This document shows, in pieces, positions 21,477-33,468 of a stretch of 64,000 nt of DNA; position 1 is the stretch's first letter, and the number at the start of each line of letters is the position of its first letter. The position numbers were made by a program, and so were the translations under genes. Where the stretch lies: contig JAETXT010000008.1 of assembly GCA_019188255.1 (NCBI GenBank), forward strand, positions 1 to 64,000, given 5' to 3'. The notes beneath the pieces are model-generated. The model was given only the letters and a program-made list of their open reading frames with translations, was not told the DNA's origin and ran no database searches. The DNA comes from Verticillium longisporum. Its lineage: Eukaryota > Ascomycota > Sordariomycetes > Glomerellales > Plectosphaerellaceae.

Positions 21477-23722
21477 CTTGGCTGATGTAGGGGGATTGGT
21501 TTGCTAGAGATGGGTAGGAGGCGAATTCGGAGTGTCGAGTCGCTCGTCGAGGTCGATGAAGGAGGGTTCGTCGTGGTGAGGTGGATTGGTTGGGTCTTTG
21601 GTCGTGATGGGGGGAGCTTTGGAGAGCTTCGTTTCCTTTGGAGTGCAGTCGTAGGCCATCCCCGTCACAGCTCAGCTCAGCAGGCAGCCTGGGGGATGCG
21701 TGTTGCTCCACCCAGAACCGCGAGGCTGGCTTGCTGGCTGGCCAGTGGGTGACGGCTGGTGCCCGCTGACCACGACACCCAGCCGTGCTGTCCTTAGAGT
21801 GATTATCTAATATTCAAGATCTTGGCATCATTGCTCCTCTGCAAGCCGCCGCCTTCTTTCCCTTGCACACCTAGAGAGGCATCGATTGTAGTTCGCCTGA
21901 CAGCCGAGTCGGTGTGCCTCGGTCTCCACTCTCCACCCGGCCGGCCTGCATCTTGAATTGTGTGCCTGCCTCGTGGGGAGGGGGCTAGGCTAGAGGTTGA
22001 CTGTTTGATACACGATCCACGATCCCATGGTGCCCGTGTTTGTACTCAAATGGCAGCGATATTTCCATTCATTTAGATTGCAGTCGCTCTGCCTTTGCCT
22101 GGACATCCTCTAGACACTCAAATAGACGTCAACTACCGTGCCGAGCGAGAAAAACGGCGGTGAAGAATGAAGGCGCTGATGCTAGGTAAACTATTGAGCC
22201 CGACCGTCACCGGCCACCACCGCAGATGTGCAGCTCTAGGCCAAATGACGAGAAATACCCTCACGCTTCTGAAACATATTCCATCATCCATGTCCATCTG
22301 CTACCCCTCTTCCCGTTCCCCTCCTCCTTCCGCGTTTGTCCCTTTCCATTCCCTACCTAGGTACCTTGCGCAGATGTGGCCCGCCGCTCGCCGCCCGTGG
22401 ACCACAGATGGAGACCCGTGATCATCGTGTCACGGGTCGATTGGACATAATGCTTCGTTTTGAACCAAACGCATGAACCTTCCAAGAGACAGGGAAACCG
22501 ACAGGGAGGTGTCCATTCATGCCTCCTCCCATCTAACAGTTGTCCTGTCTTCTCTTTTCCCCCCTTCTTCTTCTTCTTCTGTGGCCTTGCCCTCGCACTC
22601 TGGTTGCTTGTTCAAGAGCAATTCCCATGATTTACCGATCCAGGCGCCCCAAACCCCCTCGTCCACCAAACCCGGCCAAAGGTGTGGCAGCCATGGTGTC
22701 GTTAGGTCGTAATGGCAGGAACCAGCCCACCACACACCCCCCCCCCGGCCCAATGGTCTTGCCCTGGCCTGGGTTCGGCCATTGCTGGGTCTTTCTAGTG
22801 CTTTGGTGCTATGGTGCTCTGGTGCTCGGTGCGTCATGAGTCTGCCCCTCCTTCTCAATTTCCTCTCTACAGGGGGCCCGCTGTTGCCTCACGTTCCGTC
22901 ACATTGATGAACCTCGAGACCAATATATATCTAAGCCTCGGGGCCTGCTTGGCCATCTGCCTGATTCTCTCTTCTTTTTTTCCCTCTCCCTTTGTCTAAG
23001 GTCGGCCTTCTTGCTTCTTCTTGTTTCATCCTCCCATTTGCTGCGACAATACTGGCGACGACTCTGGCGACAATTGATACGACACTGCCCCCCCAACACG
23101 ACACGACACGACGCAGACTGCATCCCATCCCTCCACGGCATCCCCACCTCGTCTGACCCCCGGTCCCGTTCTTCGCTCCCAACCTGACCACCATCAACCC
23201 GATCTTGTGACGGGCAAACTAAATACTTGCGCCCAAAGCCTCCTTGTTTCCCTCATCTCCAATCTTCTTCCCAAGGAAACTGGACTTGTTGCTATTCTCC
23301 TTCTTGTTCGACTCGCTTTCTCATAAAAGTCGCTTTCTCGCTGTGTCCGTCCATCAAAGCGCTTTGCACACCCGTTTCCTTCTCGTTCCGCCACACGCTC
23401 CCGAACACCGCTTCCACTTCGAGACACTCACCCTGGCCCTGTCGAGCTCAAGTACACCTACCATAGCCAATATAAACTCTAGTTTGTTTGCTGCTCTGTG
23501 CTTCTTGGCCGGTCTCCGACCACGACACTAGCCCCACCCTCTCGTGTCGCTTGCCATATCACATCACGCTCGGCAGACTCTCATAGCCTGTCGCACCTCA
23601 GGAAGCATCGCCTGTCACGGCACGCCGAACCCAAGAATTGTACACCGACCCTCCAGCTTACGGTACGTATTCCTACAGCCGAGACTATCGAGCCCGGACG
23701 ATATTCTAACAAGTTCTGGAAG
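21477..23722. other. Divergent intergenic region PRE10 / Q-rich protein
   Basis: About 2.2 kb between two divergent starts. The side near 23723 is strongly pyrimidine-rich from about 22520, with TTC tracts near 22563-22580 and a C tract near 22737-22747, as in long fungal leaders. An open frame joins the downstream CDS from 23498, but its composition does not look like protein. Confidence 0.4.
22351..22366. repeat. CCTACCTAGGTACCTT microsatellite
   Basis: Second copy of the intergenic ACCT/AGGT tract with the same palindromic CCTAGGTACC core. Confidence 0.65.
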
Positions 23723-24661
23723 ATGGTTTCTTTCCCGCCCAACATGCAGGCCAACGACGACTTGTCAGCCCTCTTCTCCCGCAACCTGACCTTTAACCCT
23801 GAACTACAGCCCCGGGTTCAGGCCCAGGCTCAAGCCCAGTCCATGGTCCCCAAGTCTATGGTCGATGAGCCCCAGCAAGCTACGCAGGACCGCACCATCG
23901 AGACCTCCAAGTCGACCCCTGAGCCCATCGTTTACTCCATCTCTCAGCACTACATCCACTCGTATCACGTTCCCCAAGAACCAGCCGAGCCTCAGCAACA
24001 GCCGGTGCAAGTCCAAGAGCCACAGCGGCGCTCTTCTGAGCCACCTCAGTCCGATCAGCTCACCCCCGAGGTTGTCCTGGCCCAGCATGGTGTGAACCCT
24101 GCAGTTCTATCCCCCTCTCAGATCCAACTGTTCCGCATCTCCGAGATGCCCCAGAAGGAACGTCTGGTCGAGCTCTGGCGCGTTGCCCCGCCCACTAGCA
24201 ACGACGACAACCCCGCTCTCGCTTGGACGAGCACCACGGTCGAGCAGGAAGAGCTCTGGGCTCGACTCCGCTACGAACGCATGATCGAGGCCGAGAGGCA
24301 GACAGCTGTCATGAGCCTCGACGGCACGGCGGTCCAGTCCCAGAGCTCCGACGGCCGCTGGCTGGCCACCAACATCAGCCAGAACGTTGAGCCGTACATG
24401 ATGTCGGGCTACGAGGAGCTCATGAGACGAGAGAATGAGCGTCAAGCTCCGAAGCCCAAGGATGTCTACTCGCCCTACGGCTCGTCGGTCGGTGGTTACA
24501 GTCAGGCCACCGATCCCGTTTACAAGAGCACGGGCCAGGACTGGTCGCGGCTGCAGCAGGAGCAACAACTGCAGATGCAAATGGAGAACCAGTACGGCTC
24601 GTACCAGCAGCAGCAGTTTGGCGGGCCGGTCGGTAACGTCGAGGCCATGGACGTCATGTGA
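23723..24661 (+). CDS. Conserved-looking Q-rich protein of unknown function (312 aa)
   Basis: I do not recognise the family. The frame is open from 23498, but I chose the ATG at 23723 (MVSFPPNMQANDDLSALFSR) because the upstream part is a pyrimidine-rich leader in translation. Residues about 30-110 are Gln/Pro-rich and low complexity (for example RVQAQAQAQS and EPAEPQQQPVQVQEP). The middle part (about 115-220) looks globular and charged: PEVVLAQHGVNPAVLSPSQI, then FRISEMPQKERLVELWRVAP, then EELWARLRYERMIEAERQ. The tail is again Gln-rich (QQEQQLQMQMENQ, YQQQQFGGPVG). There is no signal peptide, membrane segment or zinc motif. A nuclear or regulatory role would be a guess. The long frame and balanced codon use support a real gene. 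Confidence 0.7.
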   Translation: MVSFPPNMQANDDLSALFSRNLTFNPELQPRVQAQAQAQSMVPKSMVDEPQQATQDRTIETSKSTPEPIVYSISQHYIHSYHVPQEPAEPQQQPVQVQEPQRRSSEPPQSDQLTPEVVLAQHGVNPAVLSPSQIQLFRISEMPQKERLVELWRVAPPTSNDDNPALAWTSTTVEQEELWARLRYERMIEAERQTAVMSLDGTAVQSQSSDGRWLATNISQNVEPYMMSGYEELMRRENERQAPKPKDVYSPYGSSVGGYSQATDPVYKSTGQDWSRLQQEQQLQMQMENQYGSYQQQQFGGPVGNVEAMDVM

Positions 24662-25814
24662 GGTCGGCGGTAGGAAGCTCTACGAGACGTGAGCATGTAC
24701 ATAGTATACCACTGTCCAGAACTTGCCCGGCAAACGGCGGCATGGCGGTATCTTTTCTTTTGTTTCATGAATGGCATGGTCTGGAATAGGCGCAGACGAA
24801 TCAGGACAGTCAGAATGGCTATGAAAATCATACTTGGGCGTTGGCAAGCACAGAGATTTGGCGAGTCAGAACGGAGAACAGGATTACTCCATTTACTTTT
24901 AATAGCACCTCCCCTCAGCTGGCTTCACTCGTCAGTGGCGATGAATTGTTGCTAGACGAATTGTGTGTTGCCGTAGAGCTGAGAGCCTGGGCTGTGCAGG
25001 GAGAAAAGGGTAGATGGTGTCTAGACCTGGCAGAATCCGTAAGGCTCGTAGCAGGTACGAGGCGGGTTAACGGCCATGGCGAGCAATCTCTTTGCGCCGA
25101 CTAAGACTCTCTCGAGCAGGGAAGTCTTACCACGGTTCTTCTTGAGAGATCCCGATCTGCGTTCTGGGAAGGAGAGAGTCGGTGCTTGAAAATGAAACCA
25201 GATCATCAGCAGACACTCAGGTCTAATGGACCGGCATACGACTCTCCCCTATTATATGAATAAGAACTCAACACCCCCCTGCGCCCTGCTGCGATTCTCG
25301 GTATGGTATACCATTTTCCCCCCCTTTATCGTCAGTCTGACGCGCCCTGCCACGGGTTCCCTTTGATCGACGGGAGCCATTCCAGTTGCGCCCCTCCCAT
25401 CCTAGCCGTGGAATTCGCTGGGGGGTGAGTGGCGTGTTAGACGGGACCTGGTGCGACAATGGCAAAGAGGACTAGGCACTTTATTCACAGTTCACTTGCT
25501 AAGAAAGAGTCGAGGCAGGCGAAAATCCTGCAAGAGAGCTTTGCACATGTATTTTTTTTTTCTTTCGCTGTTTGGCTGTTTCGTGGCCGCGATGGCCTGA
25601 TCATGTTGCAGATGGCGCTGCCGGCCGCGTCCTAGTTTTGTCTCGTCATGGGTGTTTCTGCCTCTGCTTCACTCCTTTTTCTCTTTCTCTTTTTTGTTCA
25701 CCTGCATTATCGACGACCTGTCAAACTCCTTCACTACCGACGTCAGGCGAAAGACAGCCCAACGCGCGCCATGAACCGCAAGTATGTGTCTAGGACGGCA
25801 ACCGGCGTGTCCGC
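24662..25814. other. Convergent intergenic region
   Basis: About 1.15 kb between the stop codons of the Q-rich gene and the J-protein gene. It holds 3' UTRs, a T-rich tract near 25552-25564, and no supported gene. Confidence 0.4.
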
Positions 25815-27229
25815 TCACCGCTTGCTCTTTTTCCGCCTGTTGACCTTGGCGCCGGCCTGGGCGCCCGATGACTTGGCCTTGCCGAGCGAGTCGGTCGACT
25901 TGTCGAGCAGCTCAAAGTCCTCGGCGGCCGAGTCGGTGCCGGGCGTGTCGTGGACGGGGTCGTTGTCCGAGTCGACGTCGACGAGGTCAAGGTCCTCGGC
26001 GGCGGGCTTCTTGCCGAGCGCGCGTCCGACGGTACTGTTGAAGGCCCAGACGGGGAGGCGAACGACGGCCGTGTCGAAGAAGGTGGGTTCTTTGAGCTCG
26101 GTGGGCTATCATCTCTCGTTAGTTTTCTTTTCTTTCTTTCTGGATTTCAATTTGGAAAAAGGGGGCAACTGTGAGGACAGGGGCTGAAACTCACGTCAAG
26201 AAGGAACTGCTCGAGGTTGCCCTCCTCGTCCTGCTCCTCGAGGTACACGTTGCCGCTGTGGTCGACGACAAGGACCTTGCCGTTCTCGGCGATGACGCGC
26301 TTGCGGGGTCCGACGGGGCGGCCACCCTGCGTCTCGCGCGGCGTGGCGGTGCCGCTGCCAGCGCTGCGCTTGACCTTTGTGGTGCCCTTCTCCTTGCGGG
26401 CGGCCTTCTCCTCGAAGCGGCGCTGGCGGCGGTTGACAGGGAGAGTGGCCTGCTGCTGCTCGTCGTCGTCGGCAGGGGGTGGGGAGGGTGAGGCGTAGTC
26501 GATGCCGGGGACGTCGAGGTTGTCACCCCAGGCCTGGTCGCGGGCGAACTTGATGTAGCGCTCGATAAAGTCCTTATGGCGGCGGTGGTTCATGTAGAGG
26601 GCGAGGTAGTGGATGGCACCGCCGGCGAAGAAGAAGACGCCGAACAGGGCGGTGCCGAGGCCGGGGCGGTAGCGATCATAGTAGTAGTTTGTGCCCTTCC
26701 AGGCGGGGAAGCCGTTGCGGAGGAAGTGGTCGTAGCGGTCGCGCTCAGGCCCGCTAAGGATGTTGCGGACGAGGCTGAGGCGCGACTGACGCTCCTCGGC
26801 GACCTTGACGGCGGCGCGGATCTCCTTCTGGCTCGGCGGCTTGTTGATGTTGACGCCGGGGATGAAGGTGCCGGCCTTCTTGGCGGCGATGCGCTCAGCC
26901 TTGAGCTTCTGCGCGACCTTGTCGGGGTGAAGGGAGCGCGTGATCTTGCGGAAGGCCTTGCTAATGTCTTCGATCGAGGCCGAGGGCTTGATGCCGAGGA
27001 GGTCGTAGAAGCTCTGGTCGGGGTCTTCCATGTGAGCGCGCAGCTCGTCGCGGATGCGGAAGATTTCACGATCTGCAGGAAGAGAGGGGGCACAAGATCA
27101 GCTTCAGGGGTCAATGGCAGGGAGAGTGGGGGAGGACAGGAGGAGGAAACGGTACAAACCTTCCTTGCTCCAAGCGGCGGCCATAGTCACCAGGCCCAAG
27201 AGGCCGAACAACAGGGTCATGAACTTCAT
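25815..27229 (-). CDS. ER membrane J-domain protein (Erj5-like)
   Basis: Co-chaperone expected in the ER membrane with its J-domain in the lumen, stimulating Hsp70. Exons 27229-27160, 27072-26195 and 26105-25815 give 412 aa. The N-terminus is a signal peptide (MKFMTLLFGLLGLVTMAAAW). The J-domain follows at about residues 42-125 (SFYDLLGIKPSASIEDISKA) with the essential HPD triad in SLHPDKV; it holds an insertion before helix IV. One membrane span (GTALFGVFFFAGGAIHYLAL) is followed by a basic, disordered region (NRRQRRFEEKAARKEKG) and a Lys-rich end (KVNRRKKSKR). The topology matches the yeast Erj5 class. A nearer match within the DnaJ membrane proteins cannot be excluded. Confidence 0.87.
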
Positions 27230-28632
27230 CGTGGCGATGTAGTACGTCGGGGTCTGTCAACTATGTGTGTTCGAAGCAGACTGGATGGCGGCGAAGAGAA
27301 AAATGTCAGCGAAGCCTTTTTCATGCAGTATAGGGAGGCGAACAATTCAGGCGGAGCAGCTCCCAGGTGAGGGATGTTGCTCGAAAGGGAGTGTGTGTCC
27401 TCCTGAGGGGGAGAAGAAATGCCGTGCTATGAACGCAGGGTCAGCTTGGACAATTGGTGTTTTCGACTCGACTCACAAGACGGAAGGGCAGCCAGTCCCG
27501 TAGATGGCTTCAGGCGGAGATAAAAAAAGTTGTTGTCTGTCGTCGACGTGGGACGCCAGGTGGTCTCTTTGGGGGGGAGAATGGAGAAGGGAGCACGGGC
27601 AAAGGTAACTTCTTGATCCAGATGCGACATGGACCCTGGCGGCAGCAGGAGCACTGCACCAGCGCAGCAATGGCAGGGGTCACCATCTCCTCCGCTTGCC
27701 CTATTTGGGGTCTGGTCCGATCTGTCCATCTGCTAGTACCTGAGTACCTAAGATACCTTACCTACCTACCTACCTTAGGTACATAAGTAAGGAAAGGTAA
27801 GCTTGCGAAGGTACCCACCTAAAGTAAAGGGGAGCGTCGTATAGAGTTATGCGGGTAGTATTATAACCGATCGAGAAGGTGTTCGATAGATGCATGATCT
27901 CTGGCCTCAACATGGATGAGGTCTTGTCTTCGTTAACCTCTTCCTAGGTTCTTTATATTGAAGGAAGTTATCTCTCTCTTTATACTCATACTTTCTAGCC
28001 CCGATAATTGTGGCTACTTGCGCGTTTGTCTCTCAACCAGGATAATTAACCCTGATTGCTCGAGAAGACACAAACGCAGCGAACCTCCTACGAACGCAAA
28101 TCACAACTGCTGAACTCAACTAATAGACAGGGTTCTCTTCTCAACTCGCCTGTGTTGCTGCTTTATTTCTATCAGGCTTGCTGTTCAGAACGCGAATATC
28201 TTAAGCAACATGGCAACCTTGCTATGGAACAAAGAGCTGGTCAAGTCCAGTCTCACTGTGGAAACACGGGGCTCAAACTCGATCGACCGTCTTCGTTACG
28301 GCTACACAAACATAGACATTGTTCGACACAAGTCATCTTCAAAGGCATCCTTGAAGTTTATAAACTATGGCCATCGTGTAATCGAGTTTCTCTCTCTCTC
28401 TCTCTTGGCCACACCAACAACCACCCTCCGCTGGAACCACACCAGCCCAAGACTCAAACGTGCATACTCGTACCATCGCATGCTACCTGACTTACTATAC
28501 CTCTTTTTCTGTGAACTGAACATTCCTCATCCCGCAGGTCCGGGCAGCATCTCAATAGCGAATTTCCACCTCAGAAGAAGTTGATACCAACCACACCCGT
28601 ACGCGTTTTCACAACCCACACAAGCTACACAA
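27230..28632. other. Divergent intergenic region with ACCT tract and AT-richer block
   Basis: About 1.4 kb. It holds the J-protein promoter, an ACCT microsatellite (27735-27790) and an AT-richer block (about 27830-28080). In the block an imperfect inverted repeat, CGTTTGTCTCTC and GAGAAGACACAAACG, flanks about 30 nt near 28022-28076. It could be a small transposon remnant. No gene is supported. Confidence 0.4.
27735..27790. repeat. ACCT/AGGT tetranucleotide repeat
   Basis: The tract includes TTACCTACCTACCTACCTTA with flanking degenerate copies of TACCT/AGGTA. It is the longest of the five tracts of this type in the window and lies in intergenic DNA. Confidence 0.8.
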
Positions 28633-30000
28633 ATGCCGGGCTCTCAGCTTTGCCCCTTCCATCGGCTCGTGCCTAGCTGCTACTGCTCCTCGAGAGTTTG
28701 TCAGTGCATTGAAAGGATCCGCCTTGCAAGAGCAGGCTTGGGTGTTCGCTTTACAACTTGCCCAGGCTGTGTGGCCATGGCCAACGCCAACCAGCGTCAC
28801 AGCCAGGTGTCAACGGGCATCCAGGGGCTGGAGAGCATGGGCTCCAACAATCTTGAACGGGCATTCTCCCGATTCCGAATACTTTTGCAGCGAGACCTGC
28901 GGGGCATCAGAGGGTTGGTTCATCCCACTGCCACGCGCTTTGTGCATTTTGACCGCAGGGCCGAGCGGAGTTTTGATATCTGGATGAACTGGATTTTTGA
29001 CCACTTGGGCCTGGAACCCAGTCAGATAAGGATGGATGTCAACTCTGGCCATCTCATCGTCAACAACAGAGTGGTCGCCCCTCCTCCTATTAGACTGACA
29101 AGTGCAGAAATCGACCGTCTCGAGCACGAGGTGAAGGGCCGCATCGGAGGCGCTCGTCATGAGGAATGCCGCGAGCAGCGGGACCGCCGTCGCCCGGTTG
29201 CAGAGAGCTTCCCGTCACTAGAGAGGGCGGTCAATGATCCTCCTCCAGCTACGCGTAACTTACCCAATCCGTACTCAACCCGTCAAGCGCCTGTCCATAT
29301 TCGCCACGAGTCAAGCATGACGTCTTTCCATCGAAGACCCAGGGGTAGGTATGAGTTTGAAGACGACACTGCCGAATGCCCTCCTCTACGGGGAAGCATT
29401 GGGACGGCGGTGGATGCTCGTCCGCCACCGAGACCGCAAGTGTCCCGCCGGTTGAATCAGGTTGAGCGTCAGGGGGTTCAGCTTGGTAGCTCCCTCAATA
29501 GGTCCGAGGGTCATCCGGCGCCAGTTAACCCATCACGCCTTCGGTCTGCAGTTCGAAACGGGCCCCAGGCGTCGACTCGGGGGGGCTTCAGTCCCTATCG
29601 ACCGGATAACCGTAGTGCTACTCCTGAGCCTGTGCCTGGCAATGGCACCGGCACGACATATGCTCATGAACACGGTGAGTCCGTCTCGGCTCGACCCCAG
29701 TCGCGCTTTCTCTCTGCAGAACGACACCAGCCAACAGCCGCACCGGGATTTCTACCATATCGTCCCGAGTACCGCGTTGTGACTCCTGAGCCCAGGGCGA
29801 GCCATCCTGCGGGTACTACTTATCGCCTAGAGCAGGAGGAGTCACTTGATCCCCGGCCCATGTCGCGGTTTGGAGTGGTGTCGGGGCCTAACTCGAGGCC
29901 GGAGGCTTCGCACCGTGTTCGTGGAAGCGGCCGCGGCGAGAGAGAGGCTGGTTCTCTCCGTCATTCCCGCAACGAAGCAAGTGCTCGATCGCGGGACTGA
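28633..30000 (+). CDS. Unknown protein, Cys-rich start and Arg/Pro-rich disordered tail (455 aa)
   Basis: Not recognised. The long uninterrupted frame supports a gene. The first 45 residues hold a cluster of Cys and His (CPFHRLVPSCYCSSRVCQC, then TTCPGC) that could bind zinc; alternatively translation starts at the ATG at 28777 (MANANQRHSQ), which would remove it. Residues about 70-175 look folded (ERAFSRFRILLQRDLRGIRG, SFDIWMNWIFDHLGLEPSQI, and a helical RLTSAEIDRLEHEVKGRIG). From about 180 the chain is rich in Arg, Pro and Ser with loose repeats around PGFLPYRPEYRVVTPEP and FSPYRPDNRSATPEP. There is no signal peptide or membrane segment. It is probably lineage-restricted. Confidence 0.6.
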   Translation: MPGSQLCPFHRLVPSCYCSSRVCQCIERIRLARAGLGVRFTTCPGCVAMANANQRHSQVSTGIQGLESMGSNNLERAFSRFRILLQRDLRGIRGLVHPTATRFVHFDRRAERSFDIWMNWIFDHLGLEPSQIRMDVNSGHLIVNNRVVAPPPIRLTSAEIDRLEHEVKGRIGGARHEECREQRDRRRPVAESFPSLERAVNDPPPATRNLPNPYSTRQAPVHIRHESSMTSFHRRPRGRYEFEDDTAECPPLRGSIGTAVDARPPPRPQVSRRLNQVERQGVQLGSSLNRSEGHPAPVNPSRLRSAVRNGPQASTRGGFSPYRPDNRSATPEPVPGNGTGTTYAHEHGESVSARPQSRFLSAERHQPTAAPGFLPYRPEYRVVTPEPRASHPAGTTYRLEQEESLDPRPMSRFGVVSGPNSRPEASHRVRGSGRGEREAGSLRHSRNEASARSRD

Positions 30001-30324
30001 GGCCTGTATTCGAATGCATGGTAAGTATGATGCTGACTGGGTACTAAATGGTGGCGAGGTGTTTTTGTTTATGTGTGTCGAGTTGCTCGTAGCGCCAGGC
30101 ATCGTTCTCATCTTTTATGGCTGTAGACTGGTTCGAGCAAAAGACAGCACTGATGCGGGAGGAAAGTACACCAAAAGGAACACATGGTCATGGAAATCAA
30201 GGTACGAGGGCAAGCACTTCCTTCTAATTTTGAGCACCTTGCACGTAAATCTCATTCAAACCTTGGTATTCGGTTGTTGGCTGTTGGCCCTCGCATTAGA
30301 CTCCCCAACACACGACAGACAGAC

Positions 30325-33300
30325 CTACTGCCTCTTTACTGCCTCATAGTTCTGGCGCCAGTTCTTCCAGTCCATGGCCATGTCAATTTCACCCGCCTTC
30401 TTCTTCTTGTTCGACTTGCGCCCCTTCTTCTCCGGCTTGCGCTCGAGCTTGGCAAACTCGGCCTCGACAGCCGGCCGGCTCGCCTGGTCGGCGATGAACA
30501 GCGTGGATCCGACAATCAGGCTCGCGGCAGCCGCGGCCTTGGCGTGGTCGTTCATCTCGCTGGCCGCAGCCTCGGCATGGATATCTTTCAGCAGCTGCAG
30601 CGTGGCCTCGGCGTCCACCTGGACCGTCTTCTTCTGCTTCTTGTTCGCCGCCCGCACCTTCTTGAGCTGCTTCTGGTACTCCTTTGTGAGCTCGAGCGAG
30701 CGGTCGGATAGCGACTTGACCGTCGTCGTGCGGATCAGCTGGACGAGGGGCAGCAGAGCGGCGATGGCGATGGGGCTGCCGGCCTCAGAGCGGATGTAAA
30801 TCTCCAGCAGCGAGAGAACGCGGCGCTTGAAGTTGATGACGGACTCCTTGGCCGCCTTGCGCTCCTTCTTCTTGCTGGGCTTGGTCTTGATGCGGTCCTT
30901 GAAGACGGCCGACAGCTTCTCGTCAAGGGCGAGCATTTCGGAATCCGTCATGTCGGTGTCCGAGTCGGAGGCGTCGGCGTCCTTGTCGAGGCGATGGCTG
31001 TTGAGTATTTTGCCGAGGGCGTCGTCGATGGCCTCGAGGTTTTTGACTTCCTCTGCATCTTCGTCTTCGGCCGCTTCGTCCTCCGAGCCGGCATCGAACC
31101 TGTCTTCGCCCTCCTTGTCCTCGCTCGCGCCGTCAGCGGCGTTGAGGGTGACAAACTGGACGCCAGAGTCGATTTCCAGTTCCGAGTCATCGTCCACATT
31201 GATCTCTTCCACGTCATCATCTTCATCGTCCTCATTATCCTCGTCCTCGTCGTCTTCCTCCTCCTCGAAATCTTCCAGATCCATATCGTCATTCTCAATG
31301 TCGAACAATGACTGCTGGCCCTTGGCGTTCTCATCCGCCGATAAGACATCGAGCAGGAGCTCCAGCGCCTTGGACGTCACGCGGCTGGCAAAGCAGCCAA
31401 AGACCTGCTGCGAGATCTGCCGCAGCAGCACGGAATCCTGCGACGCCATGGAGAGGAGAATCTCAATGAGAAACTCGGCCGCCTTGTCCTCGTCCGTCTT
31501 CATCCGTGACTGGTAGTCCCTGAGGTCGTCAAGAAGTTGCAACGCGTCAGGCTCGGCGTTGTAGAGCTGGAAGATGGCGATCGCGTAGAGGAGCGAGAGG
31601 CCCTTGGCCACGTTCATCTCGTCCGAGGCACCGTCGGCGGCGGGCTTCGCCAAGGCGGTTTGCAGCAGGGCCTTGAGCTTCTTGCGCGCGTCAGCGACGG
31701 CCTTCTTCAGCTTGGCGTCCATCTGGATGTAACCGGGGCGGATAGCCCCAATGGCGGTGCAGAGATACGTCGTGTCCTCGGCCTTCTTGGACAGGTTCGC
31801 AAACACCGACTGAAGGCGGTTCCGGCTCAGGTCCTTGACGAACTCGGACGCATTTTCTGGGACCCAGATCGGCGGCGCGTACGCCAGGGAGGCGAGCTCC
31901 TGGAGAGCCGCCTCGGGCGCAGCCGTGGCCATCTTGAAGAGATACTCGACGTAGGCGCGCAGCTCGACCTTGACCTTGTCCATGTCCTTTCCGGTTGTGC
32001 ACGATTTGATGACGGGAGCGCTCAGCACGCCAACGACATCATCCGCCACGTCGGGCTTGATACGCTGCAGGATCGTCTCGATCGTCTTGGCGCCCGTCCT
32101 GACATCAAAATTGTAGACGCCGTTGTTGGTCGTCAAGTTTTCAATCATGATGCTCGTGAACTCGGGGGATCGCTGGGCCGCCTGGGCGACGGTGCGCAGG
32201 GTGGCGCAGGCGGCGCGGTGGAGGTAGCGACCCTCGCTCGCGGCCTGGTTCATGAGGCAGGTCATGAGGTTCTTGCTGAACATGTGGGGAGGAAACTTTC
32301 GAGGGTCGATTCGTTGCCCTCGAGGGGGTGCATCAACAGCGTCTGCAAGACGACGAAGCCACGCAGCTTTTGGCCATCGGATGCGCTCTTGATGAACAGG
32401 TTATCTGTCGAATGTCAGCCCAGTCTCCAATCCCAGCCTCAAGGGTTGGCAGGACTCACCATCGACAGCACGCCTCCAAAAGGCGACAAAGTCGGTGACG
32501 GCGCCTTTGCTCACGTAGTAGCCGAGCAGGTACGGCCAGACAAAGTGCAGCTGGTGCGACCAGTTGGCCGTCTTCTTCTTCGTCTTCGCAGCGCTCTCCT
32601 CCTCGGCTTCCTCGCCCGACAAGCTGTCTTTGAGAATGGCCGGCAGGTTGGGGAGGACCTTGGGATCTAGTGGGTTCTCGACGCCCTGGCCCTCGAGCTC
32701 GGGGTGCGTCTCGAGCGCCGCCAGCCAGATGCCCACACCTTCAGGGGTCTTGGTCCACTTGGCGGCCTTGAGCTTCTTGATGATGGAGGCGACAACATCG
32801 GCCTTGAGCTTGGGTACCGCCTGCATGACGACCCAGCCGCAGTGCGACCGCAGCCAGACCTTCCTGTCGGCAAGGTCCAGCAGCTGCTGTAGAATGTTGT
32901 CCCACTTGTCGAGGTCTTCGTCCATGAAGCCCGCGCGCACGAAGCAGTCGAGACCGAAAAGTTTGCCAAAGTAAAAGTCCCTCTCTTCCTGACCCGTCAT
33001 GTGTCCCGTCGGGTTGGTCCGCTCGTGGAGAATGTCCAGGACCTTGTCGAAGGTCAGGCCGGGGTATCGAGAGGCGCTCGATGCGTCACCGCCAAAGAGC
33101 TGTCGCAGGATTTCGGTAATGACGAGGCTGTAGCCGAGACGGGCGCCGGCGCGACCGCTCGCGAGGCCGCGGAAGAGGCGCCAGTCGAGGTGGCGCTTGA
33201 GAACGTCCTCGGGGACTCCATCACCGTCGAGCAGGCTGGAGATGACAGTTTCGGCAGCGACCACTCGCTCGTCGGAGTCTTCGCTTCCCAGGAGCTCGTA

Positions 33301-33468
33301 GAGCCTAGCCTCGCGCACGCGATCGCCACCGGCGGACTTTTCAACGAAAAGCTTCTTGTCGTAGAGGTCTTCAGGGTCGCCGCTCTTGGTGCGCTTCGTG
33401 GCTCGCTCCAACTCTTTGAGAGCTTCGCGCTCGGCGCGCTTGCGTTTCGCCGAAGCTGTCCTTGTCAT
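30325..33468 (-). CDS. POL5: Pol5/MYBBP1A-like nucleolar protein (DNA polymerase phi family), one frame break
   Basis: Despite the name, members act in the nucleolus in rRNA transcription and ribosome assembly. Exon 1 is 33468-32460 and exon 2 is 32404-30325, separated by a 55-nt intron; 1029 aa once one base is restored. The start MTRTASAKRKRAEREALKEL is basic. Helical repeats follow (LFRGLASGRAGARLGYSLVI, VRAGFMDEDLDKW), then the splice gives DNLFIKSASDGQKLRGF and LMHPLEGN. The frame then breaks at the G run 32286-32289 (C on the coding strand), resuming as MFSKNLMTCLMNQAASEGRYL. A long acidic stretch (DLEDFEEEEDDEDEDNEDD...) and a Lys-rich C-terminus (KKGRKSNKKKKAGEI) fit a nucleolar protein. 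Upstream in-frame sequence to 33519 has no ATG, so 33468 is the start. Confidence 0.88.

Noticed and set aside
23498..23722. An N-terminal extension of the Q-rich protein
   Set aside because: It is in frame, but it translates a pyrimidine-rich leader and has no protein-like composition.
31537..32670. 377-codon open frame on the plus strand
   Set aside because: It is antisense to Pol5, crosses the Pol5 intron, and has no recognisable content.
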